From positions 1 to 64,000 of the forward strand of contig JBNKFV010000010.1 in assembly GCA_050289485.1 (NCBI GenBank): a stretch of 64,000 nt of DNA. The letters are read 5' to 3'. Shown piece after piece: positions 7,801 through 15,936 of this stretch; the first letter of the stretch is position 1; each line of letters opens with the position of its first letter. Source of the stretch: JBNKFV01 sp050289485 (GTDB taxonomy: Bacteria > Pseudomonadota > Gammaproteobacteria > Pseudomonadales > Cellvibrionaceae). The notes under the pieces were generated by a model, which was not told where the DNA came from, did no database searches, and saw nothing but the letters and a program-made list of their open reading frames with translations. The translations under genes were made by a program, and so were the position numbers.

Positions 7801-7906
7801 GCGTCGCCGCCTTAAGCCCCGCAACAATCAAGATGGCTGCAATCACCACGGCAATGACCGGGCGACGAACAAAAATTTCGGTTACAGAATGGCGTACCGC
7901 TTTCAT
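4808..7906 (-). CDS. RND-family multidrug efflux permease (HAE1 type)
   Basis: An inner-membrane proton antiporter subunit of a tripartite drug efflux pump, 1032 residues from ATG 7906 (MKAVRHSVTEIFVRRPVIAVV), the standard RND length. The open frame extends upstream to 7990, but that part overlaps the adaptor gene and is rejected. Visible hallmarks are TM1 followed by LQYPKIESASLVISTSYVGASADVVQ, the two large periplasmic loops, and TM4 with adjacent aspartates in GLVVDDAIVVVENVARF (proton relay). The C-terminal repeat carries GLVAKNGILIVEFAN with the matching lysine. It lies one base after the adaptor gene's stop, so the two are an operon. No outer-membrane channel gene is nearby; the pump may borrow a TolC-type protein. 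Substrates cannot be read from sequence. Confidence 0.95.
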   Translation of the reverse strand: MKAVRHSVTEIFVRRPVIAVVIAAILIVAGLKAATQIPTLQYPKIESASLVISTSYVGASADVVQGFVTDPIERVAATVPGVDYVDSATTAGLSTVTAWLKLNENSTAALAELTSRLSQISYELPEGAEDPSIEVERADRSAALIYLGIPVDRFSKAEITDYMQRYVIPQLGSIEGVQRVQLYGGRYPAMRVWLDAQKMAAYGVSTQDLRTALTSNNIISAVGQTENAEQRMSLLTNTTLQTPDDFRRLIVREVDGALIRLGDIADVELGEEEGEVHTLEDTAVAPYLGVWPQPGANEIEIGNKIYAAVDEINATLPEGMEINFAADDTVYMRDAIREIFQTLAETILLVGLVVLALMGAFRTSLVPLITIPISLLGAVAAIALMGFSLNLLTILAIVLSVGLVVDDAIVVVENVARFRREGKSRIDAALESCRQLAAPIFGMTITLAAVYAPIGFLSGMTGFLFKEFAFTLSVAVLISGIVALTLSPIMSAYVTPDGGRESKVTQWVNKRFELLQAGYAKVLAHVINWRFQMLVFALFVALLVVPFYLLSQKELAPVEDQGNLFVIIEGPPNASLEYTYDYSLKTAETLLQLPGSDLVWQLIQPNAGFGGLNMKPYSERDVRTQDLVPQAYQSLSAITGLNVMPMLPPALPSAGNFDIELVVKSPDSLVDMQPYAQKMVEAANASGHFIFAQTDLKIDMPQVRLVLDKERIADLGMSLQYVSDQLAFFLSGDYINRFDYNGKAYKVIPMVEGNHRNNPEAVLNLQLRTLSGELVPVSSIAHIEHLVSPRVLGKFQQKNAFRIMGGVIPGVTKEQGLTTLEKAAADILPSNYTLDYAGESRQIRAEGNTLAGVLGMALLFVYLVLSVLFNNFRDPLVVLLGSVPLALSGALLIPFLGLTTVNIYSQIGFITLVGLVAKNGILIVEFANHLQEQGYSKLEAARHSAEVRLRPVLMTTAATVLGHFPLVLVTGAGAEARNSIGVILVVGMLIGTFFTLFVLPCLYGMLAQNHQVAGTASANDDTAQTGVANYTA

Positions 7907-7907
7907 A

Positions 7908-8999
7908 TTACTGCCCCTGCTGCCCATTTTCGCCAACGCCGGTAAATACCAGTAAACCCTCTCGTAGTTTAAAGGCACCATGGGTGGCAATAAGCTGACC
8001 AGAATTTAATCCTTCACGAATCACGACATGGTTTTCGCTTTCTTTGCCGATTTCTACAGGTAATCGTTTTGCGCGATAACCCGCCGCGTCTTGTTGCGGC
8101 TGAAGAACAAAAACATAAGCGCGTTGCTTGTCACGCACGATCGCTGTTTTTGGCAACTGAATGCTTTCCTCTACGCCCAGCGATACTTTTATATTGACCA
8201 CCAGGTTAGGTACCAGCGCTGGCGCGATAGGCGCACGCGCGCGGTAGCGACGATTACGCGATTGCGCCGACAAAGCTTGATCGCTGGCAATAATCGTGGC
8301 TGCAAAAGGGGTGTCAATACCGGGCACAAACGCGTTAATCGACGAGCCAAGTGCCAATACGGCCTCTTCTGCGGGCATGGTAAAATCAACCCAGCGGTAA
8401 TCATTTTTACCCACCAGCCCTACCAAACGGGTATTCGCAGTAAGGTATTCGCCTTCTTCCAGATTATGCAAACCAACGTAAGCATCGAATGGCGCGCGAA
8501 TAGTTTTTTTCTCAATCATTGCTTTTAAGCGTTCAACATTAGCCGCCGCAACAGCATATTCTGCACGGGCGGTGTCGACCGTTTCCTGACTGGTAAGGCG
8601 CTTTTTAATCAGGCCTTCTTCGCGGTCGAGATTAAGTTTTGCCAGTTTGGCGCTGGCTTGTGCGGCGTGAAGCTGGGCCGTTTCTTCACTGACATCAAGC
8701 TGCACCAGCAGATCACCTTTGGCTACTTCGCCACCGGCTGTCATCTCAAGCGCTACAATTCGCCCACCGACTTCATTACGTAATTCAATACTCTGTGGCG
8801 CAATAACCTCACCAATTGTGGTGGCAAAAAACTCCACTTTCGAATATTCGCTGGTGGTGACCTCAACCGTAGCCGACGGCTCCGGATACGACTTACCCAT
8901 AGCGATAGCGGCCTGTATTTGCTGGTATTTAAAAAGAGCCAGGCCAGCAAACAAGACCACGATCACTACACCGACAACCAACCAACGACGAATATTCAT
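7908..8999 (-). CDS. RND efflux periplasmic adaptor (membrane fusion protein)
   Basis: An HlyD/AcrA-type adaptor that links the permease to an outer-membrane channel. About 363 residues from ATG 8999; a GTG three codons upstream at 9008 is an alternative. An N-terminal membrane anchor (WLVVGVVIVVLFAGLALF) precedes the lipoyl half motifs (ITGEV-like GEVIAPQSIELRNEVGGRIVALEMTAGGEVAKGDLLVQLD and TIRAPFDAYVGLHNLEEGEYL), a helical hairpin between them and a beta-barrel C-terminal part. It is the first gene of the operon with the permease. No regulator gene is adjacent. Confidence 0.93.
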   Translation of the reverse strand: MNIRRWLVVGVVIVVLFAGLALFKYQQIQAAIAMGKSYPEPSATVEVTTSEYSKVEFFATTIGEVIAPQSIELRNEVGGRIVALEMTAGGEVAKGDLLVQLDVSEETAQLHAAQASAKLAKLNLDREEGLIKKRLTSQETVDTARAEYAVAAANVERLKAMIEKKTIRAPFDAYVGLHNLEEGEYLTANTRLVGLVGKNDYRWVDFTMPAEEAVLALGSSINAFVPGIDTPFAATIIASDQALSAQSRNRRYRARAPIAPALVPNLVVNIKVSLGVEESIQLPKTAIVRDKQRAYVFVLQPQQDAAGYRAKRLPVEIGKESENHVVIREGLNSGQLIATHGAFKLREGLLVFTGVGENGQQGQ

Positions 9000-9312
9000 A
9001 CCGCTCACTATTAATACTTGTTTATGAAAAAACGTTTACAGCCATGAATACACAAGGCAGCAGACGCTAAACCCAACAGGATAGATTTACTACTACGTAA
9101 AAATCTAGAAGAAGGAGGCACAACGATACGCCATGATACGTTAAAAATAAGTTACTGCCACCAAAGCACGCATATTAACTTTTTGGCCACAAAAACGCTC
9201 ATTATTCAACACGGCAATGGCAATTAGCATTACCCCGATTAATTACTTAAACTATGCGTAACCAATTATCAACGCACACGCCGCTTCACTTTTATCTATA
9301 GAAAATACCATT
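9000..9312. other. Divergent intergenic region between efflux operon and SnoaL-like gene
   Basis: About 310 AT-rich bases that must hold the promoters of both flanking units. A consensus-like AAGGAGG at 9112-9118 is followed only by an ATG with three codons before a stop, so no gene is called. No clear palindromic operator is seen. Confidence 0.5.
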
Positions 9313-9750
9313 ATGCAACGTGAATCTATCAATCATATTCAGTGGGAATGTCAGCAGTTTCTGAACAAGGTAACCACACTCATTGACAATCACGACTGGG
9401 AAAACCTGGTTCTGTGCTATACCGAAGATGGCGTGCTGTATCGCCCTAGCGATCCTAATAACGGTGTACAAGGGCGAGCAGCCATTCTCGCATCATTTAA
9501 AGCGCGCCCGCCACGCACAACGTGCCATGTGCTGGCCAACTGCGTGTTTAACGTAAAACGCACCGACCTTGTCGTAGCGACCAGCCGCGTATGGTTGATT
9601 CAAGGGGAAGCAGCCGCCACTCTGCCGGTTAAAGCCGACAGCAAACTACTGGTGGGGAGTTTTACCGATGAACTGGTATTAATAAATGGGCAGTGGTTTT
9701 TGCAAAAACGCCAGGGCGGCATTGAATTGAGTTACAACTACGACCAGTAA
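9313..9750 (+). CDS. SnoaL-like / NTF2-fold protein
   Basis: 145 residues of a single alpha+beta cone domain. The features are an N-terminal helix (INHIQWECQQFLNKVTTLIDNHDWENLVLCYTEDGVLYRPSD) with the aspartate-aromatic pattern of SnoaL-like proteins, the GRAAILASFKARPPRT helix, and long C-terminal strands (LVVATSRVWLIQG, SFTDELVLINGQWFLQKRQG). The family includes ring-hydroxylating dioxygenase beta-subunit-like folds, isomerases and dehydratases, so no activity is claimed. It stands alone on the plus strand, convergent with the thiolase/DUF35 pair and separated from it by a hairpin. Confidence 0.75.
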   Translation: MQRESINHIQWECQQFLNKVTTLIDNHDWENLVLCYTEDGVLYRPSDPNNGVQGRAAILASFKARPPRTTCHVLANCVFNVKRTDLVVATSRVWLIQGEAAATLPVKADSKLLVGSFTDELVLINGQWFLQKRQGGIELSYNYDQ

Positions 9751-9752
9751 AT

Positions 9753-9797
9753 GTTGACTAGCCCACTACTGATAGCAACAGTACGGGGCTAGTCAAC
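9753..9797. terminator. Bidirectional terminator between convergent genes
   Basis: GTTGACTAGCCC (9753-9764) pairs perfectly with GGGCTAGTCAAC (9786-9797) and is followed by CTTTTA. It sits between the stops of the SnoaL-like gene (plus) and the DUF35 gene (minus). Confidence 0.7.
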
Positions 9798-9817
9798 CTT
9801 TTACGAGTAAGAAGGTG

Positions 9818-10198
9818 TTAATCGGCGAGCACAAAAAACGGCGCTATTTTACCGTTATCTGCCTTTTGCATACTCACCTTTACCCGCTGCCCGATGGCAA
9901 TGGTGCTTAAGTCGTCGGCCACCACATTGCTGAGCATGATAGGACCTTCATCGAGCTTGATGTAGGCAATGCAAAACGCTGGATCTGATCGGTAAGACAC
10001 ACTGCAGGAATACACTTCACCCAGGCCAGAAGCCTCAAACCATTCTGTTTCCCCCAGTGTAAATGGGCTTTTTTCTCGAGGATAATAGAAGGCCATGCCG
10101 GTGTCGGTGCATTTTTTCAATAGAAACTTACCCTCTTCACAGGCGCGCCAAAAAATTTCCTGCTCTTCATTCAATACCGGCATTTGGTTCTCAGACAT
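9818..10198 (-). CDS. DUF35 OB-fold protein, partner of the thiolase-like protein
   Basis: About 126 residues from ATG 10198 (MSENQMPVLNEEQEIFWRACEEGKFLLKKC). Layout is an N-terminal helix, a rubredoxin-like zinc-ribbon region and a C-terminal OB fold (GLGEVYSCSVSYRSDPAFCIAYIKLDEGPIMLSNVV). DUF35 proteins assist thiolase-fold enzymes in CoA-ester chemistry, for example steroid side-chain retro-aldolases and benzoylsuccinyl-CoA thiolase. The zinc ribbon looks degenerate: where the family has two CxxC pairs, here only one cysteine remains (KKCTDTG...PREKSP). Its start lies one base after the thiolase stop, so the two are coupled. Confidence 0.85.
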   Translation of the reverse strand: MSENQMPVLNEEQEIFWRACEEGKFLLKKCTDTGMAFYYPREKSPFTLGETEWFEASGLGEVYSCSVSYRSDPAFCIAYIKLDEGPIMLSNVVADDLSTIAIGQRVKVSMQKADNGKIAPFFVLAD

Positions 10199-10199
10199 A

Positions 10200-11381
10200 T
10201 TATTGCTCCCGCTCAAGAATCAGGGTTGCACTGCCATGGCGGCCGCCCAGCTGCCCACCCGTACCATGAGCCAATGCTAATTTGCAGCCTGGCACTTGTA
10301 CTGCGGGATGCGCTTCGCCGCGCAATTGGCGTACGGCTTCAATCACTTTGGTCATGCCACCACGGTTGCTGGGGTGGTTGTTACACAAACCGCCACCGTC
10401 GGTATTAACCGGCAGTTTTCCCACACCGGAGATAAGGCCACCATCAGCAACAAACTTGCCGCCCTCGCCGGGTTTGCAGAAGCCGAGGTTTTCCAGCTGT
10501 ACCAGTACAGTAATGGTAAAACTGTCATAAATAGAGGCGTACTGAATATCTGCCGGAGTAACACCGGCTTGTTCAAATGCCTGCCGGCCGGAACGCACAC
10601 CACCCGACATTAAAATATCAAAATACCCACCATTAAGATGGCGCAGGTGAAAACCAGAACCAATGGGTGTTATCAATGGGCGATTCAAACGCTTGGCCAC
10701 ATCCGGGTGGGCAATAATTAAGGCGCCACCACCATCCGACACCACACAGCAGTCTAGCCGGTGCAACGGATCAACAATCAGCGGCGAGTTAACGACATCG
10801 TCTACCGTTACCACATTAGGTAACATGGCATGGGGGTTGTGCTGGGCATGATGCGATGCGGCCACTTTGATCCACGCCAGTTGTTCCGAAGTGGTGCCAT
10901 GTTCATACATATGACGCTTAGCCACCATGCCGTACATGTTGGTTACCAATGGCTTAAAGGGCGACTCAAACGAAAACTCAACCGTATCCATTTCGTTTTT
11001 ATGCGCAGCATCCGGCCGAGTCGCTTCGGCGCGTGGCCGCCCGGCCAAGGTAATCAGGGCAACGCGGCACTTGCCAGCGGCAATCGCCTCAACAGCATGA
11101 GCGACGTGGTTGATGTAAGCCGAACCCCAGCTCTCGGTGGTATCGAGATAACGCAGGTTCAAACCCAGATATTCCACCAGAGAAAACGGGCCGGTACCGG
11201 GTGCTGACCAGCCTGGGATGTCGCCCGCACAAAAATAGCCGTCGATATCCTCCAACGACAAGCCTGCATCTTTTATTGCGCCCAGCGCCACGTCAGCATG
11301 AAGCTGGGCAACCGTTCTGTCGGTGGCTTTACGGGTAGGATGCTCATAAGCACCCACAATATATGCCTTGCCCTTTATCAT
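10200..11381 (-). CDS. SCP-x/lipid-transfer-type thiolase-fold protein lacking the nucleophilic Cys
   Basis: 393 residues from ATG 11381 (MIKGKAYIVGAYEHPTRKA). The frame is open to 11429, but ATG 11381 matches the family N-terminus. Thiolase-superfamily features include the N-terminal AYEHP motif, VALGAIKDAGLSLEDIDG, the NTDGGGLCNNHPSNRGG block with the conserved His, and a C-terminal HGTGGQLGGRHGSATLIL. Around residue 85, where degradative thiolases have their acyl-accepting cysteine, the sequence is ESWGSAY. The second catalytic cysteine near the C-terminus is also absent. With the adjacent DUF35 protein it resembles Ltp2-like retro-aldolases or BbsB-type thiolases, so C-C cleavage of a CoA thioester is likelier than classic thiolysis. 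Substrate unknown. Confidence 0.85.
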   Translation of the reverse strand: MIKGKAYIVGAYEHPTRKATDRTVAQLHADVALGAIKDAGLSLEDIDGYFCAGDIPGWSAPGTGPFSLVEYLGLNLRYLDTTESWGSAYINHVAHAVEAIAAGKCRVALITLAGRPRAEATRPDAAHKNEMDTVEFSFESPFKPLVTNMYGMVAKRHMYEHGTTSEQLAWIKVAASHHAQHNPHAMLPNVVTVDDVVNSPLIVDPLHRLDCCVVSDGGGALIIAHPDVAKRLNRPLITPIGSGFHLRHLNGGYFDILMSGGVRSGRQAFEQAGVTPADIQYASIYDSFTITVLVQLENLGFCKPGEGGKFVADGGLISGVGKLPVNTDGGGLCNNHPSNRGGMTKVIEAVRQLRGEAHPAVQVPGCKLALAHGTGGQLGGRHGSATLILEREQ

Positions 11382-11680
11382 CTTTATCGTCTCGTCAGCG
11401 AATAACCGATTAAAAACTCTGTAACCCAATCATCACGGGTAAGAGAAGGCTAGCATTTTTAGTTGCTACGTCAACTATATGATTAACATACCAACCACTT
11501 GGAACGCCTCGTTGCACAACTGGAACAGCTACCTAGTAGCTACCCGTTGTGACCGGCGCGCGGGCCGATCAATAAGATGGAAGATGACAATTACCCCCCC
11601 CGGTGTACCTACTTGCTAAAGCTTTTTGAGGGGCCTAGGTATCTAAAGGAAGATACAGCCATACAGAGCCTAAATAGGGC

Positions 11681-12124
11681 CTAGCAGGCCTTGGTAAATG
11701 TTTTAAAGCCTTGCATGCTCTCAACATAGCCCAGCGATTTGTACAGCGCTTGGGCTTTGGTGTTATCGATGGCGGTGTTCAAATCAATGCGCTTAGCGCC
11801 CTGTTGTGTAGCGTATGCTTGAGCTTCTAGCATTAAAGCTTTACCAACCCCCTGTTTACGGGCCTCTGCAGCCACAAAAAGATCATAGAGAACGTATATT
11901 TTTGCCGCCTCTACCGAGCAAAACGTTGGATAAAGCTGCACAAAGCCCAGCCCGCGCTCACCTTCCGTTGCCAGGAAAATCACTGATTCATCGTTCGAGA
12001 GCCTGCTTTTAATATAGGCGGTTGCGAGGGTCAAATCAGGTGCTTGTTGATAAAACTGGCGGTATTGATCGAACAGCCGACCAATAACGTCGGCATCCTC
12101 AACGCTGGCTTTTTTAATCAGCAT
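11681..12124 (-). CDS. GNAT-family N-acetyltransferase
   Basis: 147 residues of a single GNAT domain that transfers acetyl from acetyl-CoA to an amine. The N-terminal part is MLIKKASVEDADVIGRLFDQYRQFY. The acetyl-CoA pyrophosphate loop is the EARKQGVGKALMLEAQAYA stretch (R/Q-x-x-G-x-G/A), and the C-terminal RIDLNTAIDNTKAQALYKSLGY is typical. The substrate cannot be told. It is an isolated minus-strand gene. The 250 bases between it and the thiolase gene hold nothing I recognise. Confidence 0.9.
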   Translation of the reverse strand: MLIKKASVEDADVIGRLFDQYRQFYQQAPDLTLATAYIKSRLSNDESVIFLATEGERGLGFVQLYPTFCSVEAAKIYVLYDLFVAAEARKQGVGKALMLEAQAYATQQGAKRIDLNTAIDNTKAQALYKSLGYVESMQGFKTFTKAC

Positions 12125-12276
12125 TCTTCCTCCCTCTTGCCATGATTGATTCGTATAACAATAAACTAGAGCATAAACCCTGCAATCACAATCATTATAG
12201 AAATGGGAAAGGAAGCAACGCGATAGCCAAAGGAAGGATTAACAATTACGTTATAACAACAATGACATCTGGAGAG

Positions 12277-12302
12277 TAGCCAGCCCAGAACCGGGCTGGC
12301 TA
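12277..12302 (-). terminator. Hairpin downstream of the sugar transporter gene
   Basis: TAGCCAGCCC (12277-12286) and GGGCTGGCTA (12293-12302) form a perfect 10-base stem with a six-base loop, just past the transporter stop. No T-run follows on the minus strand, so it may be a 3'-end-stabilising hairpin rather than an intrinsic terminator. Confidence 0.5.
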
Positions 12303-12323
12303 TAAGAAGAGGATCAACACTAA

Positions 12324-13601
12324 TTAGTTAACGACACGCGAGCCTTTAAGACCGTAGAAACAGATATACAGGTAACAGGCGATAGGCAGAATAAAGGCCA
12401 GCTGAATGCCGATGCTGTCGGCCAACATACCTTGCAGCACTGGCACAATAGCACCGCCTACAATCGCCAAGCACAAGATACCAGAACCCTGGCTGGTATG
12501 GGGCCCAAGACCTTTAAGTGCCAAGCTGAAAATAGTTGGGAACATCACTGAGTTACACAAACCAATCGCCAGTATCGCCCACATGGCAACACTACCCTCA
12601 CCTAGCATCGCAATCACCAATAGCACTGCAGCACACACGGCATTAAAACCTAACACGGCACCGGCAGAGATCCGCTGCATTACCGCTGCGCCAATAAAGC
12701 GGCCTACCATCGCGCCGCCCCAATAGTAGGCGACGTAAGGCGCGGCTTGCGCTTCGGTGAAACCAGCAATATTGCTCTCGCCTAAAAAGCTGATCAGAAA
12801 ACTCCCAATGGCAACTTCAGCACCTACGTATAGAAAGATACCCACAGCACCTAACACCAAGTGCCGATGATGCAAAGCGCTGCCTTCTATCTCTACCGCT
12901 TCATCTGTTTTTTCTTTGATTTCCGGTAATTTTAAAAAGGCAAAAATAGCCGCAATCACAAAGAACATGCCAGCCAACAACGCATAAGGCAGCTTAACCG
13001 CGTCGGCTTCGCTTTGCTTGTAGATGGCCAATTGCTCTGGTGACATATCGGCAATAGACACCGCAGTGGCCGAGAGAATCAGCATGGCACCAAAAAATGG
13101 TGCCACCGTTGTACCCAGTGAGTTAAATGCCTGTGTGAGATTTAAACGGCTGGAGGCAGTTTCTGGATTACCCAATACAGTAACGTAGGGATTGGCTGCC
13201 ACCTGCAACACGGTTACACCGCAAGCTAATACAAACAAGGCACCCAAAAATATACCGTACACTTGCATACCTGCAGCAGGAATAAACAGCAAGCAACCTA
13301 AACCAGCAATTAACAGCCCAACCACAATACCTTTGCGGTAACCTACTTTCTTAACCAAATTACCAGCAGGAATAGAGGCAATAAAGTAAGCACCAAAAAA
13401 GCAGAACTGAATCAACATTGACTGTGTATAAGACAATGAAAACAGGTTCTTTAAATGCGGTATCAGAATATCGTTAAGGCAAGTAATGAAACCCCATAAA
13501 AAAAACAGCGAGGTTAACATGGTAAGCCCAAACTTTTGGTTATAGCCATCACTGGCAATCGCAGTTTGCGATACGGTTGATCCACCAGACATCATGCTCA
13601 T
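12324..13601 (-). CDS. Sugar:H+ symporter, FucP/GluP-type MFS transporter
   Basis: 425 residues and about 12 transmembrane helices. The FucP-family pattern is clear: FFLWGFITCLNDILIPHLKNLFSLSYTQSMLIQFCFFGAYFIASIPAG, then KKVGYRKGIVVGL (loop 2-3) and QVAANPYVTVLGNPETASSRLNLTQAFNSLGTTVAP, both characteristic of glucose/galactose and fucose permeases. It is the last gene of a minus-strand unit after the carboxylesterase and GH3 genes (24-base gap), so it probably imports the monosaccharide they release. Sugar specificity cannot be read from sequence. Confidence 0.92.
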   Translation of the reverse strand: MSMMSGGSTVSQTAIASDGYNQKFGLTMLTSLFFLWGFITCLNDILIPHLKNLFSLSYTQSMLIQFCFFGAYFIASIPAGNLVKKVGYRKGIVVGLLIAGLGCLLFIPAAGMQVYGIFLGALFVLACGVTVLQVAANPYVTVLGNPETASSRLNLTQAFNSLGTTVAPFFGAMLILSATAVSIADMSPEQLAIYKQSEADAVKLPYALLAGMFFVIAAIFAFLKLPEIKEKTDEAVEIEGSALHHRHLVLGAVGIFLYVGAEVAIGSFLISFLGESNIAGFTEAQAAPYVAYYWGGAMVGRFIGAAVMQRISAGAVLGFNAVCAAVLLVIAMLGEGSVAMWAILAIGLCNSVMFPTIFSLALKGLGPHTSQGSGILCLAIVGGAIVPVLQGMLADSIGIQLAFILPIACYLYICFYGLKGSRVVN

Positions 13602-13625
13602 AGGGGTAATTCCAGCGTGTAGTTG

Positions 13626-15926
13626 TTATTTCGCCATTGTTAAAGGCAACTTAATCGTTTTACGCGCTTTAATATCGCGCGACGAAGAGCCAATAGCAAA
13701 TTCATACTTACCCGCTTTGGCATACCATGCAGCCAAAGTGGGGGCATATTCTGCCAGATTATGTGTATCAATTACCAGTTTAAGATTTTCTGATGCACCA
13801 GGCTTGAGCAATGAGGTTTTCTTAAACCCTTTCAGTGCCGTAGCGTACTTGCCCATTTTTTTACCTGCATACACCTGAACAACTTCTTTACCCGCATAGT
13901 TGCCTGTATTTTTTACAGTAAGCGTAACAGCAACATTACCGCTGTCATCAGGGTTGCTAACTTTTACATTGCTAAACGTAAAAGCGGTGTACGACAACCC
14001 ATAACCAAATGGATAGGCTACTTTGTCTTTTTCAGCATTGTAATGGCGATAACCCACTTCCCCCTTATCGGTGTAAACCACCGACGCAGGTTGTGAACGA
14101 AACAAACCTTCTGGCTTATAGTTAACGTCGTCTACCTTTCCAGGAAAGCCTTCCGAGGCAGGCGCATCACTCAAGCTTAGCGGGAATGTAGCAGCCAGCT
14201 TGCCCGAAGGTGTTACAGCACCATCTAGAATATCGGCAATAGCATTGCCTGCCTCTTGGCCCGGCTGCCACGCTAAGAGAATAGCGTCGACCTTATCACG
14301 CCAGCTAACCATTTCTACTGGGCCGCCAATGTTCAGTACCACAACCACAGGCTTTTTAGCCTTTTTGAATGCTACCGACACACGGGCGATCAAGCCTTGT
14401 TCAAACTCGTTAAGTTCAAAGTGCGCAGGCTCGCGATCAGCAAACTCACCCGAATTACGACCAATAGTAATCAAACCAATATCGTTGTTTTTAGCCGCAT
14501 CAGCAATAGCCGCGTCACTAATCATGTACTCGTCGATAGGGGGATGAGAGAGAAAGGCCTCGATACCTGTAAGCTTGGGTCTTTTTGCCTCTTCTGCAGC
14601 AATATACGTGGTGTACTGCTGCCCCAAACCTGCATCAACGACAAAACCTTGGTTCTCCAAACCGTCAAGAAGTGATACAGAATAGGCTTCGTTCACATCA
14701 CCACTGCCGGTGCCACCGGTAATCATGGCATAGGATGTATTGCCGAAAAGAGCCAACTTTGCATTTTCAACTAATGGCAACACGCTGCGTTTGTTTTTCA
14801 ACAGCACCATACCTTCAGTGGCAGCACGACGAGAGACATCGGCATTGGCTTTAAGGTTTGGTTTGTTGCTGTACTTATAGCCTTTAAACGTAGGCGTGCG
14901 CATAACAACGCGCAAAATATCTTCTACACTGCGATCCAGTGCTTGTGTGTCTAGCTCGCCACTTTTACTACCCTCAAGCAATTGCTTAGCTTGATCCTTA
15001 GTGCCAGGCATCAACAAATCGTTACCCGCTTCAATTTGGGCGACAGCATCTGCACCACCAAACCAGTCGGTCATGACAAAACCATCGAAGCCCCATTGAT
15101 GGCGCAAGGTTTCAGTTAACAGCTCATAACTCTCCGAAGTATAGGTACCATTCACCTTATTGTAAGACGACATTACCGTCCAGGGATCACTTTCTTTAAC
15201 CGCAATTTCGAACCCCTTGAGATACAATTCGCGCAGTGTTTTTTCATCAACCTGCACATCAATTTTATTTCGGTTCCATTCGTGGTTATTCGCCACATAA
15301 TGCTTAATCGACGTACCTACACCATTGCTTTGCACACCACGCACCATGGCAGCAGCCATTTTTCCCGTCAGCAAGGGGTCTTCTGAGTAATATTCAAAGT
15401 TGCGTCCACCCAGTGGGTAGCGCTGCAGGTTCATTCCCGGTGCCAATAAGATATCAACACCGTATTCTTTAACTTCCTCCCCCATTGCTGTACCAACATT
15501 TTCTATTAGTTCAGTGTCCCACGACGAGGCCAACAAGGTAGCGATAGGGAAAGCCGTACAATAGTACGTATTATCAGGGTCATTTTCACGGATAGGCTGA
15601 ATACGCAAACCAGCAGGACCATCAGCCAGCACGATAGAAGGGATACCCAGTCGAGGGATCGCATAGGTATTGCCCGCTGCACCTTCAACACGGCCAGTAT
15701 CCGTTTCACCTACAGCGGGGTCAGTTTCTTCTTCATTTGCACCAGAAATAGACATCCCAGTACCATGTACCAGTTTGATTTTTTCTTCCAGTGTCATTGC
15801 CGCAATCACTTCTGGCAAAGGGTCTTTACCCAAAACAGGTTCTGCCAGCACGCTTGGCGACAAAGCCAATGACAGGGCTAACATCGAAGCTCCGCCAAGC
15901 TGATTAGCAGAAATAGTAAAACGCAT
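13626..15926 (-). CDS. Exported glycoside hydrolase family 3 beta-glucosidase-type enzyme
   Basis: 766 residues. A signal peptide (hydrophobic LGGASMLALSLALSPSVLA) directs it to the periplasm or beyond. The GH3 N-terminal TIM barrel starts at MTLEEKIKLVHG, with the substrate-binding KHY motif (IKHYVANNHE, near residues 207-216) and the nucleophile aspartate 287 in VMTDWFGG. The alpha/beta sandwich follows (LFGNTSYAMITGGTGSGDV...), and the C-terminal fibronectin-III-like domain begins near VKNTGNYAGKEVVQVY. It removes non-reducing-end sugars from oligosaccharides or glycosides. It lies ten bases after the carboxylesterase stop. The pairing suggests an esterified or aromatic glycoside as substrate, but that is inference. 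Confidence 0.93.
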   Translation of the reverse strand: MRFTISANQLGGASMLALSLALSPSVLAEPVLGKDPLPEVIAAMTLEEKIKLVHGTGMSISGANEEETDPAVGETDTGRVEGAAGNTYAIPRLGIPSIVLADGPAGLRIQPIRENDPDNTYYCTAFPIATLLASSWDTELIENVGTAMGEEVKEYGVDILLAPGMNLQRYPLGGRNFEYYSEDPLLTGKMAAAMVRGVQSNGVGTSIKHYVANNHEWNRNKIDVQVDEKTLRELYLKGFEIAVKESDPWTVMSSYNKVNGTYTSESYELLTETLRHQWGFDGFVMTDWFGGADAVAQIEAGNDLLMPGTKDQAKQLLEGSKSGELDTQALDRSVEDILRVVMRTPTFKGYKYSNKPNLKANADVSRRAATEGMVLLKNKRSVLPLVENAKLALFGNTSYAMITGGTGSGDVNEAYSVSLLDGLENQGFVVDAGLGQQYTTYIAAEEAKRPKLTGIEAFLSHPPIDEYMISDAAIADAAKNNDIGLITIGRNSGEFADREPAHFELNEFEQGLIARVSVAFKKAKKPVVVVLNIGGPVEMVSWRDKVDAILLAWQPGQEAGNAIADILDGAVTPSGKLAATFPLSLSDAPASEGFPGKVDDVNYKPEGLFRSQPASVVYTDKGEVGYRHYNAEKDKVAYPFGYGLSYTAFTFSNVKVSNPDDSGNVAVTLTVKNTGNYAGKEVVQVYAGKKMGKYATALKGFKKTSLLKPGASENLKLVIDTHNLAEYAPTLAAWYAKAGKYEFAIGSSSRDIKARKTIKLPLTMAK

Positions 15927-15936
15927 AACGTTCTCC

